A DNA stretch of 64,000 bases from assembly GCF_963576545.1 (NCBI RefSeq), contig NW_026870466.1:186001-250000 (forward strand), read 5' to 3'. The notes under the pieces are model-generated. The model worked only from the letters and a program-made list of their open reading frames with translations. It made no database searches and had not been told where the DNA came from. Below are positions 24,015-35,423 of this stretch, piece by piece. Each line of letters begins with the position of its first letter. The stretch's first letter is position 1. A program made the translations under genes and the position numbers. The stretch is from Limanda limanda. Taxonomy: Eukaryota; Chordata; Actinopteri; Pleuronectiformes; Pleuronectidae.

Positions 24015-26267
24015 GTGGGGGTAGAGCCTACTTGCAAGTCTCTCCGACCTTCACAAAAAAAGTTATTCAAGAATATCTCCTCAGATTTTGGGGGAATTTC
24101 GTCGGTCGACCTCTTCCGAAGGTCGTACAAGCTCGGGGATGGTACCAATCGATCTGCAGGACCCAAATTAGTCCAGATGCAACCACTTTCCAAGTCTCTC
24201 CGACCTTCAAAAAAAAAGTTATTCAAGAATATCTCTTTCTCCTATGTGCTTTCATCCCTAACCCTAACCCTAACCCTTCCGAAAGTCGGAGAAGCTCAAG
24301 GATGGTACCGATCGATGCGCGCTACCCCATTTAGTGGGGGTAGAGCCTACTTGCAAGTCTCTCCGACCTTCACAAAAAAAGTTATTCAAGAATATCTCTT
24401 TCTCCTATGTGCTTTCATCCCTAACCCTAACCCTAACCCTTCCGAAAGTCGGAGAAGCTCAAGGATGGTACCGATCGATGCGCGCAACCCCATTTAGTGG
24501 GGGTAGAGCCTACTTGCAAGTCTCTCCGACCTTCACAAAAAAAGTTATTCAAGAATATCTCCTCAGATTTGGGGGAATTTCGTCGGTCGACCTCTTCCGA
24601 AGGTCGTACAAGCTCGGGGATGGTACCAATCGATCCGCAGGACCCAAATTAGTCCAGATGCAACCACTTTCCAAGTCTCTCCGACCTTCACAAAAAAAGT
24701 TATTCAAGAATATCTCTTTCTCCTATGTGCTTTCATCCCTAACCCTAACCCTAACCCTTCCGAAAGTCGGAGAAGCTCAAGGATGGTACCGATCGATGCG
24801 CGCTACCCCATTTAGTGGGGGTAGAGCCTACTTGCAAGTCTCTCCGACCTTCACAAAAAAAGTTATTCAAGAATATCTCTTTCTCCTATGTGCTTTCATC
24901 CCTAACCCTAACCCTAACCCTTCCGAAAGTCGGAGAAGCTCAAGGATGGTACCGATCGATGCGCGCTACCCCATTTAGTGGGGGTAGAGCCTACTTGCAA
25001 GTCTCTCCGACCTTCACAAAAAAAGTTATTCAAGAATATCTCTTTCTCCTATGTGCTTTCATCCCTAACCCTAACCCTTCCGAAAGTCGGAGAAGCTCAA
25101 GGATGGTACCGATCGATGCGCGCTACCCCATTTAGTGGGGGTAGAGCCTACTTGCAAGTCTCTCCGACCTTCACAAAAAAAGTTATTCAAGAATATCTCT
25201 TTCTCCTATGTGCTTTCATCCCTAACCCTAACCCTAACCCTTCCGAAAGTCGGAGAAGCTCAAGGATGGTACTGATCGATGCGCGCAACCCCATTTAGTG
25301 GGGGTAGAGCCTACTTGCAAGTCTCTCCGACCTTCACAAAAAAAGTTATTCAAGAATATCTCCTCAGATTTGGGGGAATTTCGTCGGTCGACCTCTTTCA
25401 AAGGTCGTACAAGCTCGGGGATGGTACCAATCGATCCGCAGGACCCAAATTAGTCCAGATGCAACCACTTTCCAAGTCTCTCCGACCTTCACAAAAAAAG
25501 TTATTCAAGAATATCTCTTTCTCCTATGTGCTTTCATCCCTAACCCTAACCCTAACCCTTCCGAAAGTCGGAGAAGCTCAAGGATGGTACCGATCGATGC
25601 GCGCTACCCCATTTAGTGGGGGTAGAGCCTACTTGCAAGTCTCTCCGACCTTCACAAAAAAAGTTATTCAAGAATATCTCTTTCTCCTATGTGCTTTCAT
25701 CCCTAACCCTAACCCTAACCCTTCCGAAAGTCGGAGAAGCTCAAGGATGGTACCGATCGATGCGCGCTACCCCATTTAGTGGGGGTAGAGCCTACTTGCA
25801 AGTCTCTCCGACCTTCACAAAAAAAGTTATTCAAGAATATCTCTTTCTCCTATGTGCTTTCATCCCTAACCCTAACCCTAACCCTTCCGAAAGTCGGAGA
25901 AGCTCAAGGATGGTACCGATCGATGCGCGCTACCCCATTTAGTGGGGGTAGAGCCTACTTGCAAGTCTCTCCGACCTTCACAAAAAAAGTTATTCAAGAA
26001 TATCTCTTTCTCCTATGTGCTTTCATCCCTAACCCTAACCCTAACCCTTCCGAAAGTCGGAGAAGCTCAAGGATGGTACTGATCGATGCGCGCTACCCCA
26101 TTTAGTGGGGGTAAAGCCTACTTGCAAGTCTCTCCGACCTTCACAAAAAAAGTTATTCAAGAATATCTCTTTCTCCTATGTGCTTTCATCCCTAACCCTA
26201 ACCCTAACCCTTCCGAAAGTCGGAGAAGCTCAAGGATGGTACTGATCGATGCGCGCAACCCCATTTA
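24015..26267. repeat. 2253-bp HOR, distant copy
   Basis: Length and order (B*-AA-B-AAaA-B-AAAAA) are the same as at 4897-7149, including B* at 24080, the TTTCAAAGG B and the GGGGGTAAAG variant in the next-to-last A. More than 13 kb of other HOR types separates it from the first block, so the family was either split by expansion of those types or copied across. Confidence 0.88.
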
Positions 26268-28669
26268 GTGGGGGTAGAGCCTACTTGCAAGTCTCTCCGA
26301 CCTTCACAAAAAAAGTTATTCAAGAATATCTCCTCAGATTTTGGGGGAATTTCGTCGGTCGACCTCTTCCGAAGGTCGTACAAGCTCGGGGATGGTACCA
26401 ATCGATCTGCAGGACCCAAATTAGTCCAGATGCAACCACTTTCCAAGTCTCTCCGACCTTCAAAAAAAAAGTTATTCAAGAATATCTCTTTCTCCTATGT
26501 GCTTTCATCCCTAACCCTAACCCTAACCCTTCCGAAAGTCGGAGAAGCTCAAGGATGGTACCGATCGATGCGCGCTACCCCATTTAGTGGGGGTAGAGCC
26601 TACTTGCAAGTCTTTCCGACCTTCACAAAAAAATTTATTCAAGAATATCTCTTTCTCCTATGTGCTTTCATCCCTAACCCTAACCCTAACCCTTCCGAAA
26701 GTCGGAGAAGCTCAAGGATGGTACCGATCGATGTGCGCAACCCCATTTAGTGGGGGTAGAGCCTACTTGCAAGTCTCTCCGACCTTCACAAAAAAAGTTA
26801 TTCAAGAATATCTCCTCAGATTTGGGGGAATTTCGTCGGTCGACCTCTTCCGAAGGTCGTACAAGCTCGGGGATGGTACCAATCGATCCGCAGGACCCAA
26901 ATTAGTCCAGATGCAACCACTTTCCAAGTCTCTCCGACCTTCACAAAAAAAGTTATTCAAGAATATCTCTTTCTCCTATGTGCTTTCATCCCTAACCCTA
27001 ACCCTAACCCTTCCGAAAGTCGGAGAAGCTCAAGGATGGTACCGATCGATGCGCGCTACCCCATTTAGTGGGGGTAGAGCCTACTTGCAAGTCTCTCCGA
27101 CCTTCACAAAAAAAGTTATTCAAGAATATCTCTTTCTCCTATGTGCTTTCATCCCTAACCCTAACCCTAACCCTTCCGAAAGTCGGAGAAGCTCAAGGAT
27201 GGTACCGATCGATGCGCGCTACCCCATTTAGTGGGGGTAGAGCCTACTTGCAAGTCTCTCCGACCTTCACAAAAAAAGTTATTCAAGAATATCTCTTTCT
27301 CCTATGTGCTTTCATCCCTAACCCTAACCCTTCCGAAAGTCGGAGAAGCTCAAGGATGGTACCGATCGATGCGCGCTACCCCATTTAGTGGGGGTAGAGC
27401 CTACTTGCAAGTCTCTCCGACCTTCACAAAAAAAGTTATTCAAGAATATCTCTTTCTCCTATGTGCTTTCATCCCTAACCCTAACCCTTCCGAAAGTCGG
27501 AGAAGCTCAAGGATGGTACTGATCGATGCGCGCAACCCCATTTAGTGGGGGTAGAGCCTACTTGCAAGTCTCTCCGACCTTCACAAAAAAAGTTATTCAA
27601 GAATATCTCCTCAGATTTGGGGGAATTTCGTCGGTCGACCTCTTTCGAAGGTCGTACAAGCTCGGGGATGGTACCAATCGATCCGCAGGACCCAAATTAG
27701 TCCAGATGCAACTACTTTCCAAGTCTCTCCGACCTTCACAAAAAAAGTTATTCAAGAATATCTCTTTCTCCTATGTGCTTTCATCCCTAACCCTAACCCT
27801 AACCCTTCCGAAAGTCGGAGAAGCTCAAGGATGGTACCGATCGATGCGCGCTACCCCATTTAGTGGGGGTAGAGCCTACTTGCAAGTCTCTCCGACCTTC
27901 ACAAAAAAAGTTATTCAAGAATATCTCTTTCTCCTATGTGCTTTCATCCCTAACCCTAACCCTAACCCTTCCGAAAGTCGGAGAAGCTCAAGGATGGTAC
28001 CGATCGATGCGCGCTACCCCATTTAGTGGGGGTAGAGCCTACTTGCAAGTCTCTCCGACCTTCACAAAAAAAGTTATTCAAGAATATCTCCTCAGATTTG
28101 GGGGAATTTCGTCGGTCGACCTCTTCCGAAGGTCGTACAAGCTCGGGGATGGTACCAATCGATCCGCAGGACCCAAATTAGTCCAGATGCAACCACTTTC
28201 CAAGTCTCTCCGACCTTCACAAAAAAAGTTATTCAAGAATATCTCTTTCTCCTATGTGCTTTCATCCCTAACCCTAACCCTAACCCTTCCGAAAGTCGGA
28301 GAAGCTCAAGGATGGTACCGATCGATGCGCGCTACCCCATTTAGTGGGGGTAGAGCCTACTTGCAAGTCTCTCCGACCTTCACAAAAAAAGTTATTCAAG
28401 AATATCTCTTTCTCCTATGTGCTTTCATCCCTAACCCTAACCCTAACCCTTCCGAAAGTCGGAGAAGCTCAAGGATGGTACTGATCGATGCGCGCTACCC
28501 CATTTAGTGGGGGTAGAGCCTACTTGCAAGTCTCTCCGACCTTCACAAAAAAAGTTATTCAAGAATATCTCTTTCTCCTATGTGCTTTCATCCCTAACCC
28601 TAACCCTAACCCTTCCGAAAGTCGGAGAAGCTCAAGGATGGTACTGATCGATGCGCGCAACCCCATTTA
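26268..28669. repeat. Degenerating 2253-type segment
   Basis: It opens as the 2253-bp HOR (B* at 26333, A7TTT monomer, B, AAa) but then has two consecutive two-unit telomeric A monomers (arrays at 27316 and 27473). That is the only such pair in the window. B-AA-B-AAA follows. CAACTACTTTCC near 27713 is private to one B. Confidence 0.8.
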
Positions 28670-28734
28670 GTGGGGGTAGAGCCTACTTGCAAGTCTCTCC
28701 GACCTTCACAAAAAAAGTTATTCAAGAATATCTC

Positions 28735-28891
28735 CTCAGAGTTTGGGGGAATTTCGTCGGTCGACCTCTTCCGAAGGTCGTACAAGCTCGGGGATGGTAC
28801 CAATCGATCTGCAGGAACCCAAATTAGTCCAGATGCAACCACTTTCCAAGTCTCTCCGACCTTCACAAAAAAAGTTATTCAAGAATATCTC
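28735..28891 (+). repeat. Aberrant B monomer with two single-base insertions (157 bp)
   Basis: A G inserted near 28741 (CAGAGTTTGGGGG) and an A inserted near 28816 (GCAGGAACCC) give a 320-bp landmark interval. No other B carries either change. The 44-bp box and SalI core are intact. Confidence 0.85.
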
Positions 28892-29372
28892 TTTCTCCTA
28901 TGTGCTTTCATCCCTAACCCTAACCCTAACCCTTCCGAAAGTCGGAGAAGCTCAAGGATGGTACCGATCGATGCGCGCTACCCCATTTAGTGGGGGTAGA
29001 GCCTACTTGCAAGTCTCTCCGACCTTCAAAAAAAAAGTTATTCAAGAATATCTCTTTCTCCTATGTGCTTTCATCCCTAACCCTAACCCTAACCCTTCCG
29101 AAAGTCGGAGAAGCTCAAGGATGGTACCGATCGATGCGCGCAACCCCATTTAGTGGGGGTAGAGCCTACTTGCAAGTCTCTCCGACCTTCACAAAAAAAG
29201 TTATTCAAGAATATCTCCTCAGATTTGGGGGAATTTCGTCGGTCGACCTCTTCCGAAGGTCGTACAAGCTCGGGGATGGTACCAATCGATCCGCAGGACC
29301 CAAATTAGTCCAGATGCAACCACTTTCCAAGTCTCTCCGACCTTCACAAAAAAAGTTATTCAAGAATATCTC

Positions 29373-30350
29373 TTTCTCCTATGTGCTTTCATCCCTAACC
29401 CTAACCCTAACCCTTCCGAAAGTCGGAGAAGCTCAAGGATGGTACCGATCGATGCGCGCTACCCCATTTAGTGGGGGTAGAGCCTACTTGCAAGTCTCTC
29501 CGACCTTCACAAAAAAAGTTATTCAAGAATATCTCTTTCTCCTATGTGCTTTCATCCCTAACCCTAACCCTAACCCTTCCGAAAGTCGGAGAAGCTCAAG
29601 GATGGTACCGATCGATGCGCGCTACCCCATTTAGTGGGGGTAGAGCCTACTTGCAAGTCTCTCCGACCTTCACAAAAAAAGTTATTCAAGAATATCTCTT
29701 TCTCCTATGTGCTTTCATCCCTAACCCTAACCCTAACCCTTCCGAAAGTCGGAGAAGCTCAAGGATGGTACCGATCGATGCGCGCTACCCCATTTAGTGG
29801 GGGTAGAGCCTACTTGCAAGTCTCTCCGACCTTCACAAAAAAAGTTATTCAAGAATATCTCTTTCTCCTATGTGCTTTCATCCCTAACCCTAACCCTAAC
29901 CCTTCCGAAAGTCGGAGAAGCTCAAGGATGGTACCGATCGATGCGCGCTACCCCATTTAGTGGGGGTAGAGCCTACTTGCAAGTCTCTCCGACCTTCACA
30001 AAAAAAGTTATTCAAGAATATCTCTTTCTCCTATGTGCTTTCATCCCTAACCCTAACCCTAACCCTTCCGAAAGTCGGAGAAGCTCAAGGATGGTACCGA
30101 TCGATGCGCGCTACCCCATTTAGTGGGGGTAGAGCCTACTTGCAAGTCTCTCCGACCTTCACAAAAAAAGTTATTCAAGAATATCTCTTTCTCCTATGTG
30201 CTTTCATCCCTAACCCTAACCCTAACCCTTCCGAAAGTCGGAGAAGCTCAAGGATGGTACTGATCGATGCGCGCAACCCCATTTAGTGGGGGTAGAGCCT
30301 ACTTGCAAGTCTCTCCGACCTTCACAAAAAAAGTTATTCAAGAATATCTC
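29373..30350 (+). repeat. Run of six consecutive A monomers
   Basis: Landmarks at 29471, 29634, 29797, 29960, 30123 and 30286 are all 163 bp apart, with a B on each side of the run. It ties with the run at landmarks 53551-54366 as the longest B-free stretch. The sixth unit has CAACCCC, as expected for an A that precedes B. Confidence 0.9.
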
Positions 30351-31410
30351 CTCAGATTTGGGGGAATTTCGTCGGTCGACCTCTTCCGAAGGTCGTACAA
30401 GCTCGGGGATGGTACCAATCGATCCGCAGGACCCAAATTAGTCCAGATGCAACCACTTTCCAAGTCTCTCCGACCTTCACAAAAAAAGTTATTCAAGAAT
30501 ATCTCTTTCTCCTATGTGCTTTCATCCCTAACCCTAACCCTAACCCTTCCGAAAGTCGGAGAAGCTCAAGGATGGTACCGATCGATGCGCGCTACCCCAT
30601 TTAGTGGGGGTAGAGCCTACTTGCAAGTCTCTCCGACCTTCACAAAAAAAGTTATTCAAGAATATCTCTTTCTCCTATGTGCTTTCATCCCTAACCCTAA
30701 CCCTAACCCTTCCGAAAGTCGGAGAAGCTCAAGGATGGTACCGATCGATGCGCGCTACCCCATTTAGTGGGGGTAGAGCCTACTTGCAAGTCTCTCCGAC
30801 CTTCACAAAAAAAGTTATTCAAGAATATCTCCTCAGATTTGGGGGAATTTCGTCGGTCGACCTCTTCCGAAGGTCGTACAAGCTCGGGGATGGTACCAAT
30901 CGATCCGCAGGACCCAAATTAGTCCAGATGCAACCACTTTCCAAGTCTCTCCGACCTTCACAAAAAAAGTTATTCAAGAATATCTCTTTCTCCTATGTGC
31001 TTTCATCCCTAACCCTAACCCTAACCCTTCCGAAAGTCGGAGAAGCTCAAGGATGGTACCGATCGATGCGCGCTACCCCATTTAGTGGGGGTAGAGCCTA
31101 CTTGCAAGTCTCTCCGACCTTCACAAAAAAAGTTATTCAAGAATATCTCTTTCTCCTATGTGCTTTCATCCCTAACCCTAACCCTAACCCTTCCGAAAGT
31201 CGGAGAAGCTCAAGGATGGTACCGATCGATGCGCGCTACCCCATTTAGTGGGGGTAGAGCCTACTTGCAAGTCTCTCCGACCTTCACAAAAAAAGTTATT
31301 CAAGAATATCTCTTTCTCCTATGTGCTTTCATCCCTAACCCTAACCCTAACCCTTCCGAAAGTCGGAGAAGCTCAAGGATGGTACTGATCGATGCGCGCT
31401 ACCCCATTTA

Positions 31411-33820
31411 GTGGGGGTAGAGCCTACTTGCAAGTCTCTCCGACCTTCACAAAAAAAGTTATTCAAGAATATCTCTTTCTCCTATGTGCTTTCATCCCTA
31501 ACCCTAACCCTAACCCTTCCGAAAGTCGGAGAAGCTCAAGGATGGTACTGATCGATGCGCGCAACCCCATTTAGTGGGGGTAGAGCCTACTTGCAAGTCT
31601 CTCCGACCTTCACAAAAAAAGTTATTCAAGAATATCTCCTCAGATTTTGGGGGAATTTCGTCGGTCGACCTCTTCCGAAGGTCGTACAAGCTCGGGGATG
31701 GTACCAATCGATCTGCAGGACCCAAATTAGTCCAGATGCAACCACTTTCCAAGTCTCTCCGACCTTCACCAAAAAAGTTATTCAAGAATATCTCTTTCTC
31801 CTATGTGCTTTCATCCCTAACCCTAACCCTAACCCTTCCGAAAGTCGGAGAAGCTCAAGGATGGTACCGATCGATGTGCGCTACCCCATTTAGTGGGGGT
31901 AGAGCCTACTTGCAAGTCTCTCCGACCTTCACAAAAAAAGTTATTCAAGAATATCTCTTTCTCCTATGTGCTTTCATCCCTAACCCTAACCCTTCCGAAA
32001 GTCGGAGAAGCTCAAGGATGGTACCGATCGATGCGCGCAACCCCATTTAGTGGGGGTAGAGCCTACTTGCAAGTCTCTCCGACCTTCACAAAAAAAGTTA
32101 TTCAAGAATATCTCCTCAGATTTGGGGGAATTTCGTCGGTCGACCTCTTCCGAAGGTCGTACAAGCTCGGGGATGGTACCAATCGATCCGCAGGACCCAA
32201 ATTAGTCCAGATGCAACCACTTTCCAAGTCTCTCCGACCTTCACAAAAAAAGTTATTCAAGAATATCTCTTTCTCCTATGTGCTTTCATCCCTAACCCTA
32301 ACCCTAACCCTTCCGAAAGTCGGAGAAGCTCAAGGATGGTACCGATCGATGCGCGCTACCCCATTTAGTGGGGGTAGAGCCTACTTGCAAGTCTCTCCGA
32401 CCTTCACAAAAAAAGTTATTCAAGAATATCTCTTTCTCCTATGTGCTTTCATCCCTAACCCTAACCCTAACCCTTCCGAAAGTCGGAGAAGCTCAAGGAT
32501 GGTACCGATCGATGCGCGCTACCCCATTTAGTGGGGGTAGAGCCTACTTGCAAGTCTCTCCGACCTTCACAAAAAAAGTTATTCAAGAATATCTCTTTCT
32601 CCTATGTGCTTTCATCCCTAACCCTAACCCTAACCCTTCCGAAAGTCGGAGAAGCTCAAGGATGGTACCGATCGATGCGCGCTACCCCATTTAGTGGGGG
32701 TAGAGCCTACTTGCAAGTCTCTCCGACCTTCACAAAAAAAGTTATTCAAGAATATCTCTTTCTCCTATGTGCTTTCATCCCTAACCCTAACCCTTCCGAA
32801 AGTCGGAGAAGCTCAAGGATGGTACTGATCGATGTGCGCAACCCCATTTAGTGGGGGTAGAGCCTACTTGCAAGTCTCTCCGACCTTCACAAAAAAAGTT
32901 ATTCAAGAATATCTCTTTCTCCTATGTGCTTTCATCCCTAACCCTAACCCTAACCCTTCCGAAAGTCGGAGAAGCTCAAGGATGGTACCGATCGATGCGC
33001 GCTACCCCATTTAGTGGGGGTAGAGCCTACTTGCAAGTCTCTCCGACCTTCACAAAAAAAGTTATTCAAGAATATCTCTTTCTCCTATGTGCTTTCATCC
33101 CTAACCCTAACCCTAACCCTTCCGAAAGTCGGAGAAGCTCAAGGATGGTACCGATCGATGCGCTCTACCCCATTTAGTGGGGGTAGAGCCTACTTGCAAG
33201 TCTCTCCGACCTTCACAAAAAAAGTTATTCAAGAATATCTCCTCAGATTTGGGGGAATTTCGTCGGTCGACCTCTTCCGAAGGTCGTACAAGCTCGGGGA
33301 TGGTACCAATCGATCCGCAGGACCCAAATTAGTCCAGATGCAACCACTTTCCAAGTCTCTCCGACCTTCACAAAAAAAGTTATTCAAGAATATCTCTTTC
33401 TCCTATGTGCTTTCATCCCTAACCCTAACCCTAACCCTTCCGAAAGTCGGAGAAGCTCAAGGATGGTACCGATCGATGCGCGCTACCCCATTTAGTGGGG
33501 GTAGAGCCTACTTGCAAGTCTCTCCGACCTTCACAAAAAAAGTTATTCAAGAATATCTCTTTCTCCTATGTGCTTTCATCCCTAACCCTAACCCTAACCC
33601 TTCCGAAAGTCGGAGAAGCTCAAGGATGGTACCGATCGATGCGCGCTACCCCATTTAGTGGGGGTAGAGCCTACTTGCAAGTCTCTCCGACCTTCACAAA
33701 AAAAGTTATTCAAGAATATCTCTTTCTCCTATGTGCTTTCATCCCTAACCCTAACCCTAACCCTTCCGAAAGTCGGAGAAGCTCAAGGATGGTACTGATC
33801 GATGCGCGCTACCCCATTTA
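31411..33820. repeat. 2410-bp HOR, copy 1
   Basis: It contains B* (31639-31794) with a private A-to-C at 31770 (CACCAAAAAAG), two short telomeric forms (31978, 32779) and three B in all. The A unit with landmark 32851 has CAACCCC yet is followed by A, a rare exception. The A unit around 33160 has GCGCTCTACCCC. Confidence 0.85.
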
Positions 33821-35423
33821 GTGGGGGTAGAGCCTACTTGCAAGTCTCTCCGACCTTCACAAAAAAAGTTATTCAAGAATATCTCTTTCTCCTATGTGCT
33901 TTCATCCCTAACCCTAACCCTAACCCTTCCGAAAGTCGGAGAAGCTCAAGGATGGTACTGATCGATGCGCGCAACCCCATTTAGTGGGGGTAGAGCCTAC
34001 TTGCAAGTCTCTCCGACCTTCACAAAAAAAGTTATTCAAGAATATCTCCTCAGATTTTGGGGGAATTTCGTCGGTCGACCTCTTCCGAAGGTCGTACAAG
34101 CTCGGGGATGGTACCAATCGATCTGCAGGACCCAAATTAGTCCAGATGCAACCACTTTCCAAGTCTCTCCGACCTTCACCAAAAAAGTTATTCAAGAATA
34201 TCTCTTTCTCCTATGTGCTTTCATCCCTAACCCTAACCCTAACCCTTCCGAAAGTCGGAGAAGCTCAAGGATGGTACCGATCGATGTGCGCTACCCCATT
34301 TAGTGGGGGTAGAGCCTACTTGCAAGTCTCTCCGACCTTCACAAAAAAAGTTATTCAAGAATATCTCTTTCTCCTATGTGCTTTCATCCCTAACCCTAAC
34401 CCTTCCGAAAGTCGGAGAAGCTCAAGGATGGTACCGATCGATGCGCGCAACCCCATTTAGTGGGGGTAGAGCCTACTTGCAAGTCTCTCCGACCTTCACA
34501 AAAAAAGTTATTCAAGAATATCTCCTCAGATTTGGGGGAATTTCGTCGGTCGACCTCTTCCGAAGGTCGTACAAGCTCGGGGATGGTACCAATCGATCCG
34601 CAGGACCCAAATTAGTCCAGATGCAACCACTTTCCAAGTCTCTCCGACCTTCACAAAAAAAGTTATTCAAGAATATCTCTTTCTCCTATGTGCTTTCATC
34701 CCTAACCCTAACCCTAACCCTTCCGAAAGTCGGAGAAGCTCAAGGATGGTACCGATCGATGCGCGCTACCCCATTTAGTGGGGGTAGAGCCTACTTGCAA
34801 GTCTCTCCGACCTTCACAAAAAAAGTTATTCAAGAATATCTCTTTCTCCTATGTGCTTTCATCCCTAACCCTAACCCTAACCCTTCCGAAAGTCGGAGAA
34901 GCTCAAGGATGGTACCGATCGATGCGCGCTACCCCATTTAGTGGGGGTAGAGCCTACTTGCAAGTCTCTCCGACCTTCACAAAAAAAGTTATTCAAGAAT
35001 ATCTCTTTCTCCTATGTGCTTTCATCCCTAACCCTAACCCTTCCGAAAGTCGGAGAAGCTCAAGGATGGTACTGATCGATGTGCGCAACCCCATTTAGTG
35101 GGGGTAGAGCCTACTTGCAAGTCTCTCCGACCTTCACAAAAAAAGTTATTCAAGAATATCTCTTTCTCCTATGTGCTTTCATCCCTAACCCTAACCCTAA
35201 CCCTTCCGAAAGTCGGAGAAGCTCAAGGATGGTACCGATCGATGCGCGCTACCCCATTTAGTGGGGGTAGAGCCTACTTGCAAGTCTCTCCGACCTTCAC
35301 AAAAAAAGTTATTCAAGAATATCTCTTTCTCCTATGTGCTTTCATCCCTAACCCTAACCCTAACCCTTCCGAAAGTCGGAGAAGCTCAAGGATGGTACTG
35401 ATCGATGTGCGCAACCCCATTTA
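33821..35423. repeat. 2410-bp HOR, copy 2, partial
   Basis: The CACCAAAAAAG change recurs at 34180, exactly 2410 bp after 31770. B* is at 34049 and the short forms at 34388 and 35026. One A monomer is missing relative to copy 1, so the later offset becomes 2247 bp. The CAACCCC-before-A exception is repeated at landmark 35098. Confidence 0.83.
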
